Below, one piece after another: positions 42,785 to 51,865 of a stretch of DNA of 64,000 bases (the first letter of the stretch is position 1; each line of letters begins with the position of its first letter). The notes under the pieces were generated by a model. That model ran no database searches and had not been told where the DNA came from. It saw only the letters and a list, made by a program, of their open reading frames with translations. The translations under genes and the position numbers were made by a program. Source of the DNA: an uncultured Mediterraneibacter sp. Its GTDB lineage: Bacteria; Bacillota; Clostridia; Lachnospirales; Lachnospiraceae. The DNA lies in NCBI GenBank assembly GCA_934309345.1, contig CAKRDD010000001.1:174916-238915 (forward strand), written 5' to 3'.

Positions 42785-43204
42785 TTACCATCTTTTCCAA
42801 AAAAACAATCCTGCTCCGATTCCTTTCCCTAATGCAACCATTAACACAAACACTGCGAGATACCGGACAATCCTTGCCCGTCTCATAAAAATGGGAAATA
42901 CATTCAAAATCTCTGCAAGTGCCATTGCCCAGCAACCAACAAAAATTCCGCCGAAAAGTCCATAAATTGCAAGAAATATCATCCTTCCCGGAAGATGAAC
43001 TTCAAAAACCTGAAACAGATTTCCAAGGATCGCACCGGCTGCAACCATATCTTCATAAATTAAAATATGGTTGCCGGTATGGGTACGATCTGCAAAATCT
43101 GAGATCACACCAAGTTCTACGATGAAAGAAAAGACACCGCCGGCTACTACTATTCCGGCACTTAAACCAAGTAATGCAAGGAAAATTGTCTGCAACAAGT
43201 TCAT
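42785..43204 (-). CDS. spoVAB: Stage V sporulation protein AB
   Basis: A 139-aa protein with about four membrane helices starting MNLLQTIFLALLGLSAGIVV, containing HLPGRMIFLAIYGLFGGIFVG. It matches SpoVAB, part of the spore dipicolinic-acid uptake cluster of the inner forespore membrane. It overlaps spoVAA by four bases. In Bacillus spoVA genes follow sigF in the same direction; here the pair points towards sigF and spoVAC-AF are not in the window. Confidence 0.85.
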   Translation of the reverse strand: MNLLQTIFLALLGLSAGIVVAGGVFSFIVELGVISDFADRTHTGNHILIYEDMVAAGAILGNLFQVFEVHLPGRMIFLAIYGLFGGIFVGCWAMALAEILNVFPIFMRRARIVRYLAVFVLMVALGKGIGAGLFFWKRW

Positions 43205-43839
43205 TTCCCAACCTCCAGTTCTTTCTTTTGCCGTGCTGCATTTTCCACCAGAGTTGTCTGGATATCATTTTCATAAAGACGCATCTGCACTTCCATCGGT
43301 GTCGGATCGACTGTAAAGCGTTTTTTACCAAAGTGATTAAAGAAGATTAGAATTCCGATTGCAAGTCCTATGGAATACGTGACTTCCAGAACAGAAAAAC
43401 CGTCTGTCTTCTTTCCCATGATCAGTTCATAAATCTGACCAAACAGCTTTGTTACACCAACATCATTATTGAATGCCATGATCGAGAAGGCAGATCCAAA
43501 GAAAATCACTGCTGATACCAGACCTACCTTTAAAATGTGCCAGGGAAGCGGTGGTGTTTTCTGATTTTCATAAGTAACGATAATATCTGTTTCGCCCAGG
43601 TTCTGAATCTCCAGCCGGGGATACTGTTCATGAATACAGGCAATAATTTTCAACACGGAAATTACATAGCGCTGTTCTTTTGCCTCCCGGATCTTCAGAA
43701 TCCGCAAAGTTTTTACTTTCGTCAGGATGGTCTTGTCTGAACACTCCATATTCAGGATATCTCCTAACATGACATTTTGCTTTGATACCTCAACATTCCT
43801 GTCTGCTTTGAGATAAAGGGTTGCTGATTCAGATGCCAT
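43201..43839 (-). CDS. spoVAA: Stage V sporulation protein AA
   Basis: A 212-aa protein. The N-terminal soluble part (1-100; LYLKADRNVEVSKQNVMLGD) matches the SpoVAA domain, followed by two membrane helices (about 101-125 and 150-170). GGAGGTGATC precedes the ATG, within the end of the upstream small gene. With SpoVAB it is implicated in calcium-dipicolinate movement during sporulation. Confidence 0.88.
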   Translation of the reverse strand: MASESATLYLKADRNVEVSKQNVMLGDILNMECSDKTILTKVKTLRILKIREAKEQRYVISVLKIIACIHEQYPRLEIQNLGETDIIVTYENQKTPPLPWHILKVGLVSAVIFFGSAFSIMAFNNDVGVTKLFGQIYELIMGKKTDGFSVLEVTYSIGLAIGILIFFNHFGKKRFTVDPTPMEVQMRLYENDIQTTLVENAARQKKELEVGK

Positions 43840-44002
43840 GGACGATCACCTCCACTTCCTTATCCGGAGCAGAATATTTCACAAGATATCCCTCGTCACT
43901 TTGCGCTTTCTGCTGTCCTTTCCAGTAAAACAGACCAATAACAATTGCACATAGTAAGAGAATCACGAAAGCAATCCACAATTTTTTCTCTCTGTCTTTC
44001 AT
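43829..44002 (-). CDS. 57-aa single-span membrane protein upstream of spoVAA
   Basis: The minus-strand frame begins MKDREKKLWIAFVILLLC and has one strong membrane helix (residues 8-26) followed by a ~30-residue exposed tail. AGGAGG lies eight bases before the ATG, and the stop overlaps the spoVAA start by 11 bases, as in a coupled operon. This gene is probably co-expressed with spoVAA-AB in sporulation. I do not recognise the family. Confidence 0.75.
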   Translation of the reverse strand: MKDREKKLWIAFVILLLCAIVIGLFYWKGQQKAQSDEGYLVKYSAPDKEVEVIVHGI

Positions 44003-44077
44003 TTCATCAGACCTCCTGAAGTATTTTCCTTATTATCTGCAACTTCAACAAAAATATACTTTTCATTTTTCACTATC

Positions 44078-44140
44078 TTGACAATCATTAAATCCTGCAC
44101 TAAAATGAATATATAAGCAAAACCGAAACGTTTCGGTTTT
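44078..44140 (+). promoter_or_regulatory. Promoter with LacI-type operator for the polyol operon
   Basis: TTGACA (44078-44083), 17 bases, TAAAAT (44101-44106), and just downstream a perfect 22-bp palindrome 44119-44140 whose core is CCGAAACGTTTCGG. The core GAAACGTTTC is the half-site type used by LacI/CcpA proteins, and the LacI gene is second in the operon, so autoregulation by blocking initiation is likely. Confidence 0.88.
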
Positions 44141-44162
44141 AAAAATAAGGAGGACGAATACG

Positions 44163-45014
44163 ATGCCATTAGTTACATCAGAAAAGATGCTTTTAGACGC
44201 AAAGAAGGGTGGATACGCTGTAGGCGCATTCAATGTAGAGAATATGGAGATGGTCAAAGCGGTTATCGCAGCAGCAGAGGAGCTGAACGCACCGGTTATG
44301 CTTCAGACAACACCTTCTACTGTGAAGTACGGAACATTGGAGACATTTGCAGGGATTGTGAAAGCAGAAGCTGCGAAAACAAAGATCCCGGTATGTCTGC
44401 ATCTGGATCACGGAAACAGTTTTGAACTTGCAGTCCAGGCAATGAAAGCAGGTTACACATCTGTTATGATCGACGGTTCTCACGAAGATTTTGAGAATAA
44501 TATCGCAGTGACGAAGAAGGTTGTAGATGTAGCGGATGCATTTGGCATCCCGGTAGAAGCTGAACTTGGTAAAGTTGGCGGAAAGGAAGACGACCTTGAG
44601 GCTGATGCTGATACGAACACAGATCCGCAGGAAGCGAAAGAATTCGTAGAGCGCACAGGAGTTTCCTCTCTTGCAGTAGCAATCGGAACAGCGCACGGCT
44701 TTTATGTAGGAACACCGGTTCTTGACAAGCCAAGAGTAAGCGCGATCAAAGAAGTTGTAGATGTGCCGCTCGTACTTCACGGAGCTTCCGGACTGAGTGA
44801 AGAAGATGTAAGAGAATGTGTAGAGCGTGGCATGTGCAAAGTCAATTTCGCAACTGAACTTCGTGTAGCATACACAGATGCTGTGAAGAAGCTGCTCGCA
44901 GAGAAACCGGAGACATTCGATCCGAAGAAACTCGGAGTTGTTGCAATGGAAGCTGTCAAAGAGCAGGTGATTGCACGTATGAAGATGTGCGGATGCGACG
45001 GAAAAGCAGAATAA
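44163..45014 (+). CDS. Class II ketose-bisphosphate aldolase
   Basis: A 283-aa zinc aldolase of the FbaA/GatY/KbaY family. LHLDHGNSFELA near 79-90 holds a zinc histidine and the catalytic aspartate; AIGTAHGFYVG and LVLHGASGLSEEDV hold the remaining ligands. It cleaves fructose- or tagatose-1,6-bisphosphate (or a related ketose phosphate) to DHAP and an aldehyde. The C-terminal KMCGCDGKAE is cysteine-rich. AAGGAGGACG precedes the ATG. It leads the operon under the palindromic operator. Confidence 0.92.
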   Translation: MPLVTSEKMLLDAKKGGYAVGAFNVENMEMVKAVIAAAEELNAPVMLQTTPSTVKYGTLETFAGIVKAEAAKTKIPVCLHLDHGNSFELAVQAMKAGYTSVMIDGSHEDFENNIAVTKKVVDVADAFGIPVEAELGKVGGKEDDLEADADTNTDPQEAKEFVERTGVSSLAVAIGTAHGFYVGTPVLDKPRVSAIKEVVDVPLVLHGASGLSEEDVRECVERGMCKVNFATELRVAYTDAVKKLLAEKPETFDPKKLGVVAMEAVKEQVIARMKMCGCDGKAE

Positions 45015-45058
45015 AAGCAAGTAATAGCTTACAAGATACAGAATAAGGAAGTAAGCCT

Positions 45059-46144
45059 ATGGGTGCGACGATGAAAGATATTGCCCGTGAGACAGGTCTG
45101 GGGCTTGCAACGATTTCTTCTTATCTAAATGGAGGAAATGTGCGTGAGAAGAACCGGGTTAAGATCGAAGAGGCAATTGAGAAACTTCATTTCGAGATAA
45201 ATGAAGTGGCAAGAGGATTGAAGACCAACCGAACGAAGACCATCGGAATCATCCTGCCGGAACTGAACAACATTTTTTTCTCAGAAATCATTACCGCAGC
45301 GGAAGATCTGTTAAGAAGTCATGGGTATGCGACAATGATCTGTGATTGCAGATCAGATGTGAAGCGGGAAGAAGAGGCAGCAGAATTCCTTTTGCACAGA
45401 AGAGTGGATGGCCTGATCATGATGCCGACCGGAGCAGAGAAGAAAGTGCTTGATAAATTCAGAAAATCCAGAAGACCGGTTGTACTGATCGACCGAAGGA
45501 TGGAGAACGGAGATTGCGACTGCGTCCTTGTAGATAATGAAGGAGCTGCGCAGAACGCAGTGAAGCGGCTGATGAAAAAAGGTCATAAGAAGATCGGTAT
45601 GATCACAGGACCGGATAATGTATATACAGCCAGAGAACGTCAGCGCGGATATGAGCTTGCGATACAAGAATCATCAAAAGCTCGATCAGTACAACAATCA
45701 GGTTTAAAAGGAAAAACAGATAGAAAAGATACAAAACTTCTGGCAGATGGTAACTACACGATTGCCGGTGGAGCGAAAGCGATGCGTAAGCTTTACGAAG
45801 ACAATCCGGATATGACAGCAGTCTTTATCTCCAACTATGAGATGACAGTCGGAGCAATGATGGAGATCAATGACCTTGGAATCAAAGTTCCGGAACAGTT
45901 GTCTGTGATTGGATTTGATAATGTGGATTTCGCAAGAGCTGTAGTCCCAAGATTGACAATCGTGACACAGCCAACGGAAGAGATCGGACAGGCGGCAGCG
46001 AATCTGTTATTGAGCCGTCTCGAAGATAAGGATGAAACATTAGATAAAACATCAGACAAAACATCAGACAAAACTGAAACAACAGAGACAATCTGGCTGA
46101 AAACCGGATTCGTAGAAGGAAAATCAGTGGCGGACATTTCATAA
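45059..46144 (+). CDS. LacI-family repressor with repetitive C-terminal insert
   Basis: A 361-aa regulator. The N-terminal HTH is MKDIARETGLGLATISSYLN, followed by a periplasmic-binding-protein-like sensor (KTIGIILPELNNIFFSEIIT). Near the end, where LacI proteins usually close, residues ~323-338 have a threefold DKTSDKTSDKT repeat before IWLKTGFVEGKSV. Two starts are possible (ATG 45059 and 45071); the first follows AAGGAAG. It probably binds the palindrome at 44119-44140 and senses a sugar or sugar phosphate. Confidence 0.9.
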   Translation: MGATMKDIARETGLGLATISSYLNGGNVREKNRVKIEEAIEKLHFEINEVARGLKTNRTKTIGIILPELNNIFFSEIITAAEDLLRSHGYATMICDCRSDVKREEEAAEFLLHRRVDGLIMMPTGAEKKVLDKFRKSRRPVVLIDRRMENGDCDCVLVDNEGAAQNAVKRLMKKGHKKIGMITGPDNVYTARERQRGYELAIQESSKARSVQQSGLKGKTDRKDTKLLADGNYTIAGGAKAMRKLYEDNPDMTAVFISNYEMTVGAMMEINDLGIKVPEQLSVIGFDNVDFARAVVPRLTIVTQPTEEIGQAAANLLLSRLEDKDETLDKTSDKTSDKTETTETIWLKTGFVEGKSVADIS

Positions 46145-46157
46145 AGAGGAGGAGACC

Positions 46158-47675
46158 ATGGGAGAATATTTACTGGGAATCGATATCGGAACCAGTGCCT
46201 GCAAGATTGCCGTCTTCGCAAAAGACGGAACAGTCAGGGCAACCGGAACCGGTGATTATCAGGTCTATTACCCACATCCGGGCTGGGCAGAACAGAATCC
46301 GGAAGAATGGTGGGAAGCAATCTGCGACGCAATCCCAAGAGTGCTCGCAAAGGGAAAGATTGCCCCGGAAGAGATCAAAGGAATCGGAATTGATGGACAG
46401 AGCTGGTCTGCAATCGCAGTAGACAAAGAAGGTAATGTACTTACGAATACCCCAATCTGGATGGATACAAGGGCAACAGATATCTGTGAAGAATTCAATG
46501 AAAAGATTGGAAAAGACAAGATCTTCGAGCTTTGCGGAAATTCTTTGCAGCCGTCTTATACAACAGCAAAGATTATCTGGTATCAGAGAAACCTTCCGGA
46601 AGTTTATGCAAAGACTTATAAGATCCTTCAGTCCAACAGTTACATAGCATATAAACTGACCGGCGTGATGACACAGGATCTCTCACAGGGATATGGTCTT
46701 CACTGCTTTGATATGAGAACAGGAACATGGAATGAAGAGATGTGTCAGGCATTCGGATTTTCTTCCGATTTATTGCCGGAGATCCATGCCTGTCATGAAG
46801 TGATCGGTGAGGTAAATGAGAAAGCTGCGAAAGAAAGCGGACTGGCGGAGGGAACACCGGTTGTTGCCGGAGGACTCGATGCAGCATGCGGGACTCTCGG
46901 CGCAGGTGTGATCCACAGCGGAGAGACACAGGAACAAGGCGGGCAGGCAGGTGGAATGAGTATCTGTACTGACCAGTATCGTGCTGATGAGCGGCTGATC
47001 CTTGGGTTCCATGTCGTGCCGGATTGCTGGCTCTTACAGGGAGGAACAACCGGAGGCGGCGGAGTGATGCGCTGGCTGGAGCGGGAGTTCGGAGCTTACG
47101 AAAGAGAAGAAGGAAAACGTCAGGGAAAAAGCTCACTGGATCTATTTAATGAAGAGGCGGCAGCAGTAAAACCTGGAAGTGACGGAGTGATTTTCCTTCC
47201 ATACATGTCCGGTGAGAGAACCCCGATCTGGGATCCTAACGCAAAAGGTGTCTACTACGGTTTAGATTTCAGTAAGACAAAAGGACATTTCATCCGTGCG
47301 GCAATGGAAGGAACAGCATATGCATTGAAGCATAACCTCGATGTTGCAGAAGAGGCCGGAGCGAAAGTAGAAGTCCTGCGTGCAATGGGCGGATCAGCAA
47401 ACTCTCTGTTATGGACACAGATCAAGTCCGACATCACAGGAAAGCCGATCGTCGTTCCATCCTCTGATACAGCAACAACACTCGGTGCGGTGATTCTTGC
47501 CGGAGTCGGAATCGGAATGTACAAAGACTTTGACGAGGCAGTGAAGCTTACCGTAGAAGATAAGCGTTCCCACGAACCGAATGATGAAAATAGAAAAGTT
47601 TACGATAGAAATTACGAAACATATATAGAGCTTTATAAACAATTAAAGGACGTTATGGCGAAAAACCATGAGTGA
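46158..47675 (+). CDS. FGGY-family carbohydrate kinase (xylulokinase-like)
   Basis: A 505-aa kinase. The phosphate loop is LLGIDIGTSACKIAVF, with GIDGQSWSAIAVD, GGLDAACGTLGAGV, YMSGERTPIWDPNA and AMGGSANSLLWTQI. It resembles XylB, which phosphorylates the terminal hydroxyl of ketoses. In this operon the substrate is probably a ketohexose or ketopentose produced by the adjacent dehydrogenase; it cannot be named from sequence. It starts 13 bases after the LacI gene with AGAGGAGGAG. Confidence 0.9.
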   Translation: MGEYLLGIDIGTSACKIAVFAKDGTVRATGTGDYQVYYPHPGWAEQNPEEWWEAICDAIPRVLAKGKIAPEEIKGIGIDGQSWSAIAVDKEGNVLTNTPIWMDTRATDICEEFNEKIGKDKIFELCGNSLQPSYTTAKIIWYQRNLPEVYAKTYKILQSNSYIAYKLTGVMTQDLSQGYGLHCFDMRTGTWNEEMCQAFGFSSDLLPEIHACHEVIGEVNEKAAKESGLAEGTPVVAGGLDAACGTLGAGVIHSGETQEQGGQAGGMSICTDQYRADERLILGFHVVPDCWLLQGGTTGGGGVMRWLEREFGAYEREEGKRQGKSSLDLFNEEAAAVKPGSDGVIFLPYMSGERTPIWDPNAKGVYYGLDFSKTKGHFIRAAMEGTAYALKHNLDVAEEAGAKVEVLRAMGGSANSLLWTQIKSDITGKPIVVPSSDTATTLGAVILAGVGIGMYKDFDEAVKLTVEDKRSHEPNDENRKVYDRNYETYIELYKQLKDVMAKNHE

Positions 47676-47721
47676 GAAACAAAATAATTAACAAAAGATC
47701 ATAAAAAGGAGGATCTTGAAA

Positions 47722-48771
47722 ATGAAAGCAGCAGTTGTATGTGCCAACGAAGACGTACAGTATCTTGATTACGAAGAACCGACACCGGGACCGGGCGAAG
47801 TCAAAGTAAAAGTAAAATGCTCCGGTATCTGCGGATCTGATATTCCGCGAGTACTTCATAACGGAGTTCATTTCTACCCGATCGTACTTGGACATGAGTT
47901 CTCAGGAGATGTTGTAGAAGTAGGTGAAGGTGTAACAAAGGTTAAGGTTGGAGACCATGTATCCGGCGCACCGCTGAAACCATGTATGAAATGTGATGAC
48001 TGCCAGAACGGAAATTTCTCTCTGTGCAAACATTACAGCTTCATCGGTTCCAGAGAGCAGGGATCCAATGCTGATTATGTAGTAATCCCGGAGCAAAATG
48101 CAGTCGTATACGATCCAAGCATCCCATATGAGCAGGCGGCAATGTTCGAGCCTGCCACTGTGGCAATCCATGGTGTATTCCAGAATGATTATCAGGGCGG
48201 ACAGTATGTTGCAGTACTCGGCGGTGGAACAATCGGAATGTTTACCATGCAGTGGTGCAAGATCTTCGGCTCCAAGAAAGTTGTAGTTTTCGACATCAGT
48301 GATGAGAGACTTGAACTTGCAAAACGCCTCGGTGCAGACGAAGTTGTCAATACAACAAAAGAGAACTTCATGGAAGAGGCAATGGCGATCACAGGCGGTA
48401 AAGGATACGGATTCGTATTCGAGACAGCCGGACAGGTTCCGACCATGCATATGGCTTTCGAGCTTGCAGGAAATAAATCCCATGTATGCTTTATCGGAAC
48501 ACCACATGTGAACCTTGAGTTCACACCGGCAATGTGGGAGAACATGAACCGTAAAGAATTCAAACTGACAGGATCCTGGATGTCTTACAGTGCACCGTTC
48601 CCGGGCAAAGAATGGGATCTGACAGCACATTACTTTGCAACAGGACAGCTGAAATTCGACAAAGGATTTATTTACAAAATGGTTCCGATGAGTCAGGCAC
48701 AGGAAGCATTCCAGATGTTTAAGACACCGGGACTTGTACAGGGAAAAGTAATGCTTGTAAACGAAGATTGA
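47722..48771 (+). CDS. Zinc polyol dehydrogenase (galactitol-1-phosphate 5-dehydrogenase-like)
   Basis: A 349-aa medium-chain dehydrogenase. CSGICGSDIPRVLHNG and YPIVLGHEFSG are the GatD/sorbitol dehydrogenase hallmarks, the structural zinc lobe CMKCDDCQNGNFSLC is intact, and the Rossmann loop is LGGGTIGMF. It oxidises a polyol or polyol phosphate to a ketose (or the reverse). The ATG at 47722 follows AAGGAGG with ten bases; an in-frame TTG two codons earlier is too close. Confidence 0.9.
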   Translation: MKAAVVCANEDVQYLDYEEPTPGPGEVKVKVKCSGICGSDIPRVLHNGVHFYPIVLGHEFSGDVVEVGEGVTKVKVGDHVSGAPLKPCMKCDDCQNGNFSLCKHYSFIGSREQGSNADYVVIPEQNAVVYDPSIPYEQAAMFEPATVAIHGVFQNDYQGGQYVAVLGGGTIGMFTMQWCKIFGSKKVVVFDISDERLELAKRLGADEVVNTTKENFMEEAMAITGGKGYGFVFETAGQVPTMHMAFELAGNKSHVCFIGTPHVNLEFTPAMWENMNRKEFKLTGSWMSYSAPFPGKEWDLTAHYFATGQLKFDKGFIYKMVPMSQAQEAFQMFKTPGLVQGKVMLVNED

Positions 48772-48795
48772 TCAGAGAGGGGGACAGGAGCTTTG

Positions 48796-49752
48796 ATGCG
48801 TCAAAGTTCTGTACCGAATATGATACTTACAGTAACATTAAATGCAGCAATCGATAAAAGATACGTTGTGGAAGGCTATCAGGTCGGCGAAGTCAACCGT
48901 GTGAAAGAATGTGCCTACACACCGGGCGGAAAAGGATTAAATGTATCCAAGCCGGCATCCATTGCAGGAGCAGAGGTAGTTGCGACAGGATTTGTCGGAG
49001 GCCATGCAGGAAATTATATCGAAGATGCACTGAAGCCTTTTGGAATCAAGAGCGAATTCTACCATCTGGAAGCTGAGAGCAGATCCTGCATCAATATCTG
49101 GGATGAAGTCAATCATGTGCAGACAGAATTTCTTGAGCCGGGATTCACAGTATCTGAGGAAGAATTCAAAGGATTCGAAAAACATTTCGCAGAGCTGGTG
49201 AAGAAAGCAGATGTTGTTGCTATGTCAGGAAGTGTTCCAAAAGGACTTGACGGAACAGCTTATCAACGTCTTGTCAGAATCTGCAAAGAGGCAGGAAAGA
49301 AAGTCATCCTTGATACAAGCGGTAAACTGCTTGAGATGGGAATTGAGGCAAAGCCGACGATGATCAAGCCAAACATTGATGAGATCCGTATGCTGACAGG
49401 AAAAAGCTGCGACAACTTCCAGGATATGGTAGACGCGGCAAAACAGATCCATGCAGATGGAGTAGAGATCGTGGCAGTGTCACTCGGTGGAGACGGTTCC
49501 TTTGTCGTATGTGACGACGGAATCTTCCGCGCACGCGTGCCGAAGATTGATGCGGTAAATACAGTAGGATGCGGAGATTCCATGATCGCCGGGTTCGCAC
49601 TTGGACTTAGCGAGGGACTTTCTGTTGAAGAGACATTGAAGAAAGCAAGCGCAATCTCTGCGGCAGCAGCGCTCAGAGAAGAAACAGGATTCTTCGTAAA
49701 AGAAGATATGGAAAAGATCTATCCACAGGTGGAGATTGAGAAGATCGGCTAG
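48796..49752 (+). CDS. PfkB-family sugar-phosphate kinase (1-phosphofructokinase / tagatose-6-phosphate kinase type)
   Basis: A 318-aa ribokinase-fold kinase. LTVTLNAAIDKRYVV at the start, YTPGGKGLNVSKPA (substrate motif) and NTVGCGDSMIAGFALG (anion hole and catalytic Asp) match the LacC/FruK group, which phosphorylates fructose-1-P or tagatose-6-P to the bisphosphate. That product suits the aldolase at the head of the operon. The ATG at 48796 follows GACAGGAG; family members usually begin at the ATG eight codons later, so a short leader is present. Confidence 0.9.
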   Translation: MRQSSVPNMILTVTLNAAIDKRYVVEGYQVGEVNRVKECAYTPGGKGLNVSKPASIAGAEVVATGFVGGHAGNYIEDALKPFGIKSEFYHLEAESRSCINIWDEVNHVQTEFLEPGFTVSEEEFKGFEKHFAELVKKADVVAMSGSVPKGLDGTAYQRLVRICKEAGKKVILDTSGKLLEMGIEAKPTMIKPNIDEIRMLTGKSCDNFQDMVDAAKQIHADGVEIVAVSLGGDGSFVVCDDGIFRARVPKIDAVNTVGCGDSMIAGFALGLSEGLSVEETLKKASAISAAAALREETGFFVKEDMEKIYPQVEIEKIG

Positions 49753-49825
49753 TTGAGAGTGTATCGTTGAAAGCAGATTGAAAAATAGAGAAACGAAAAT
49801 CAGATAATGAAAAAGGAGAGTTATC

Positions 49826-50830
49826 ATGGGTGAATTTATTAATCCGGCAGATGTGCCAAAAGTAAAATTTTACACAGGTGATGAAGCACCATGTATCGGA
49901 ATGGGAACATTTGGTTCTGACAGATTCACAGCAGATCAGATTGCTGAGGCAGTAGACGGAGCAATCAAAAGCGGCTACCGCATGTTTGATTGTGCCGCAT
50001 GCTACGGAAATGAACCAGAGATCGGTAAAGTATTCAAAAATGCATTCGATGAGGGAATCGTAGAACGTAAAGATCTTTTCATCATGACAAAAGTATGGAA
50101 TGATATGCATGAGCATGTCGAAGAAGCCTGCAAGAAGAGTATTGCAGATCTCCAGTGCGATTATGTGGATATGTATTATATTCACTGGCCATTCCCAAAT
50201 TATCATGCACCAAAATGTGATGTAGAGTCAAGAAATCCAGATTCGAAGCCGTTTAGTGTGGAAGAATTCATGAATACATACAGACAGTGTGAAAAACTCG
50301 TTGAAGACGGACTGACAAGATTTATCGGAATCTCCAACATGACAATTCCGAAACTCGAAGCAGTCCTTCCATTGATGAAGATCAAACCGGTTGCCTGCGA
50401 GCTTGAGATCCATCCTTGCTTCCAGCAGCAGGAACTTTACGATTACCTTGTAGCACACGATATCCAGCCGGTAGGTTACATGCCGATCGGTTCTCCGATG
50501 AGACCGGAGAGAGATATGTGTCCGGAAGATGTAGCAGATCTGCAGACTCCGGTTATGCAGGAGATTGCGAAGGCTCATAACTGTCACCCGGCGATCATTG
50601 CACTGAAATGGGCAAGACAGAGAGGCGAGATTGCAATTCCGTTCTCACTTCACAATTATGTAAGCAACTTAAAAGCAATGACAGAAGATCCGCTGACAGA
50701 AGAAGAGATGGCGAAGATTGCAACACTCGAAAAAGGAAACCGCCTTGTAAAAGGACAGGTGTTCTTGTGGCATGGAGCAAAAGACTGGCATGATCTCTGG
50801 GATGAAGACGGAGAGATTGTAACATTGTAA
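49826..50830 (+). CDS. Aldo/keto reductase (aldose/xylose reductase-like)
   Basis: A 334-aa AKR. The catalytic tetrad is readable: Asp and Tyr in YRMFDCAACYGNE, Lys in IMTKVWN and His in YYIHWPFPN. ACELEIHPCFQQQEL and the terminal cofactor-binding IPFSLHNYVSNL fit the aldose reductase subgroup. It could reduce an aldose to the polyol that the dehydrogenase next door oxidises. AAAAGGAGAG precedes the ATG. It is the last gene of the operon; a terminator follows. Confidence 0.9.
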   Translation: MGEFINPADVPKVKFYTGDEAPCIGMGTFGSDRFTADQIAEAVDGAIKSGYRMFDCAACYGNEPEIGKVFKNAFDEGIVERKDLFIMTKVWNDMHEHVEEACKKSIADLQCDYVDMYYIHWPFPNYHAPKCDVESRNPDSKPFSVEEFMNTYRQCEKLVEDGLTRFIGISNMTIPKLEAVLPLMKIKPVACELEIHPCFQQQELYDYLVAHDIQPVGYMPIGSPMRPERDMCPEDVADLQTPVMQEIAKAHNCHPAIIALKWARQRGEIAIPFSLHNYVSNLKAMTEDPLTEEEMAKIATLEKGNRLVKGQVFLWHGAKDWHDLWDEDGEIVTL

Positions 50831-50857
50831 GGAATGAAATAAAATAATGTTGAAGAG

Positions 50858-50905
50858 ATACAGTTCTTGTAGGAAGGTGAGACTTTTTGCAGGAACTGTA
50901 TTTTG
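50858..50905 (+). terminator. Intrinsic terminator ending the polyol operon
   Basis: ATACAGTTC (50858-50866) pairs with GAACTGTAT (50893-50901), followed by TTTG; an inner TTG/CAG extension is possible. Confidence 0.75.
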
Positions 50906-50959
50906 TATAGTAAAAATAGAGTAGAAAAAGGATCGGATTTCCTGCATGAAATAAAAAAG

Positions 50960-50988
50960 TTGACATGCACACATTTTTATGATAATAT
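50960..50988 (+). promoter_or_regulatory. Promoter of the SleB-like hydrolase gene
   Basis: TTGACA (50960-50965), 17 bases, TAATAT (50983-50988). It implies an A/T-rich leader of ~110 bases before the start at 51103 in which I see no clear structured element. Confidence 0.7.
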
Positions 50989-51102
50989 ATCGCTCGTAAC
51001 ATTTTTGTAATAAATGTAATAAAAATGAAAATAATGCATAACATTAATAAAGAATAGCAAATAAATGGCAAAATTTATGCAACAAAATTGTTAGGAGGGT
51101 AT

Positions 51103-51828
51103 ATGAAATTTAATAAAAATAAAAGGATTTTTCTGGCGATGTATACAGCAATGATGAGTGCGGTCATGCTGACGGGATTTGCAAGTTCCACAGAAGCACA
51201 GGAGCAGAGCACTGTAGAAGTAGAAGTGTCAACGGAGCCATTGGATCAGGAAGAAACTTTAGATGACATACAGTCTGTCGGGGGCACAGGTACAGACTGG
51301 GGTGTATCACAGGAAGTGATCGACGTGCAGTCAGGGATGATCGAGAATGTGAAGATCGCGGCAGTTGAAGCGAAGATTGCTTATGAAGCAAAGCTGGAAG
51401 AAGAGAGACGTGCAGCGGAAGAAGCAGAGCGGATCGCCAGAGAGAAGGCGGAGGCAGAAGCGGCAGCGGCGGCACAGGCAGAAGCAGAGGCTGCACAGCA
51501 GGCAGAAAAAGAACTGCTGGCATCCCTGATCTTCTGTGAAGCGGGAAACCAGCCGTATGAAGGACAGGTTGCAGTTGGAGCGGTTGTGATGAACCGTATC
51601 AATAGTTCCTCTTATCCGGATACGATGGAAGAAGTAATCTACCAGTCCGGTCAGTTCTCACCAGCAATGTCCGGATGGCTTGACCGCGTAAGAGCAAACC
51701 AGGGCTATACAGAGGCTGCGATGCAGGCAGCAGAAGATGCACTCGCAGGAAGCAATCCGATTGGAGATTGTCTGTATTTCAGCGTGGGTGGTTACGGAAC
51801 ACGGATCGGAGATCACTTATTTCATTAG
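51103..51828 (+). CDS. Secreted SleB-like cell wall hydrolase with coiled coil
   Basis: A 241-aa exported protein. A signal peptide with NKNKRIF and a hydrophobic core ends near FASSTEAQ (about residue 34). An Ala/Glu/Arg-rich helical segment (KLEEERRAAEEAERIAREKA and repeats, ~90-150) follows. The C-terminal hydrolase domain has LASLIFCEAGNQPYEGQVAV with the catalytic Glu, VVMNRINSS and CLYFSVGGYG. This is the family of spore-cortex lytic enzyme SleB and related wall amidases/transglycosylases. AGGAGG lies before the ATG; the preceding in-frame TTG is not needed. Confidence 0.88.
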   Translation: MKFNKNKRIFLAMYTAMMSAVMLTGFASSTEAQEQSTVEVEVSTEPLDQEETLDDIQSVGGTGTDWGVSQEVIDVQSGMIENVKIAAVEAKIAYEAKLEEERRAAEEAERIAREKAEAEAAAAAQAEAEAAQQAEKELLASLIFCEAGNQPYEGQVAVGAVVMNRINSSSYPDTMEEVIYQSGQFSPAMSGWLDRVRANQGYTEAAMQAAEDALAGSNPIGDCLYFSVGGYGTRIGDHLFH

Positions 51829-51865
51829 AATAATCCATTCACAACATCTGATCAAACAGAGTCGA

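Noticed and set aside
44193..45020. Minus-strand open frame of 275 codons opposite the class II aldolase
   Set aside because: Exactly antisense to a highly conserved enzyme, Cys/His-rich in the way shadow frames are, with no ribosome site.
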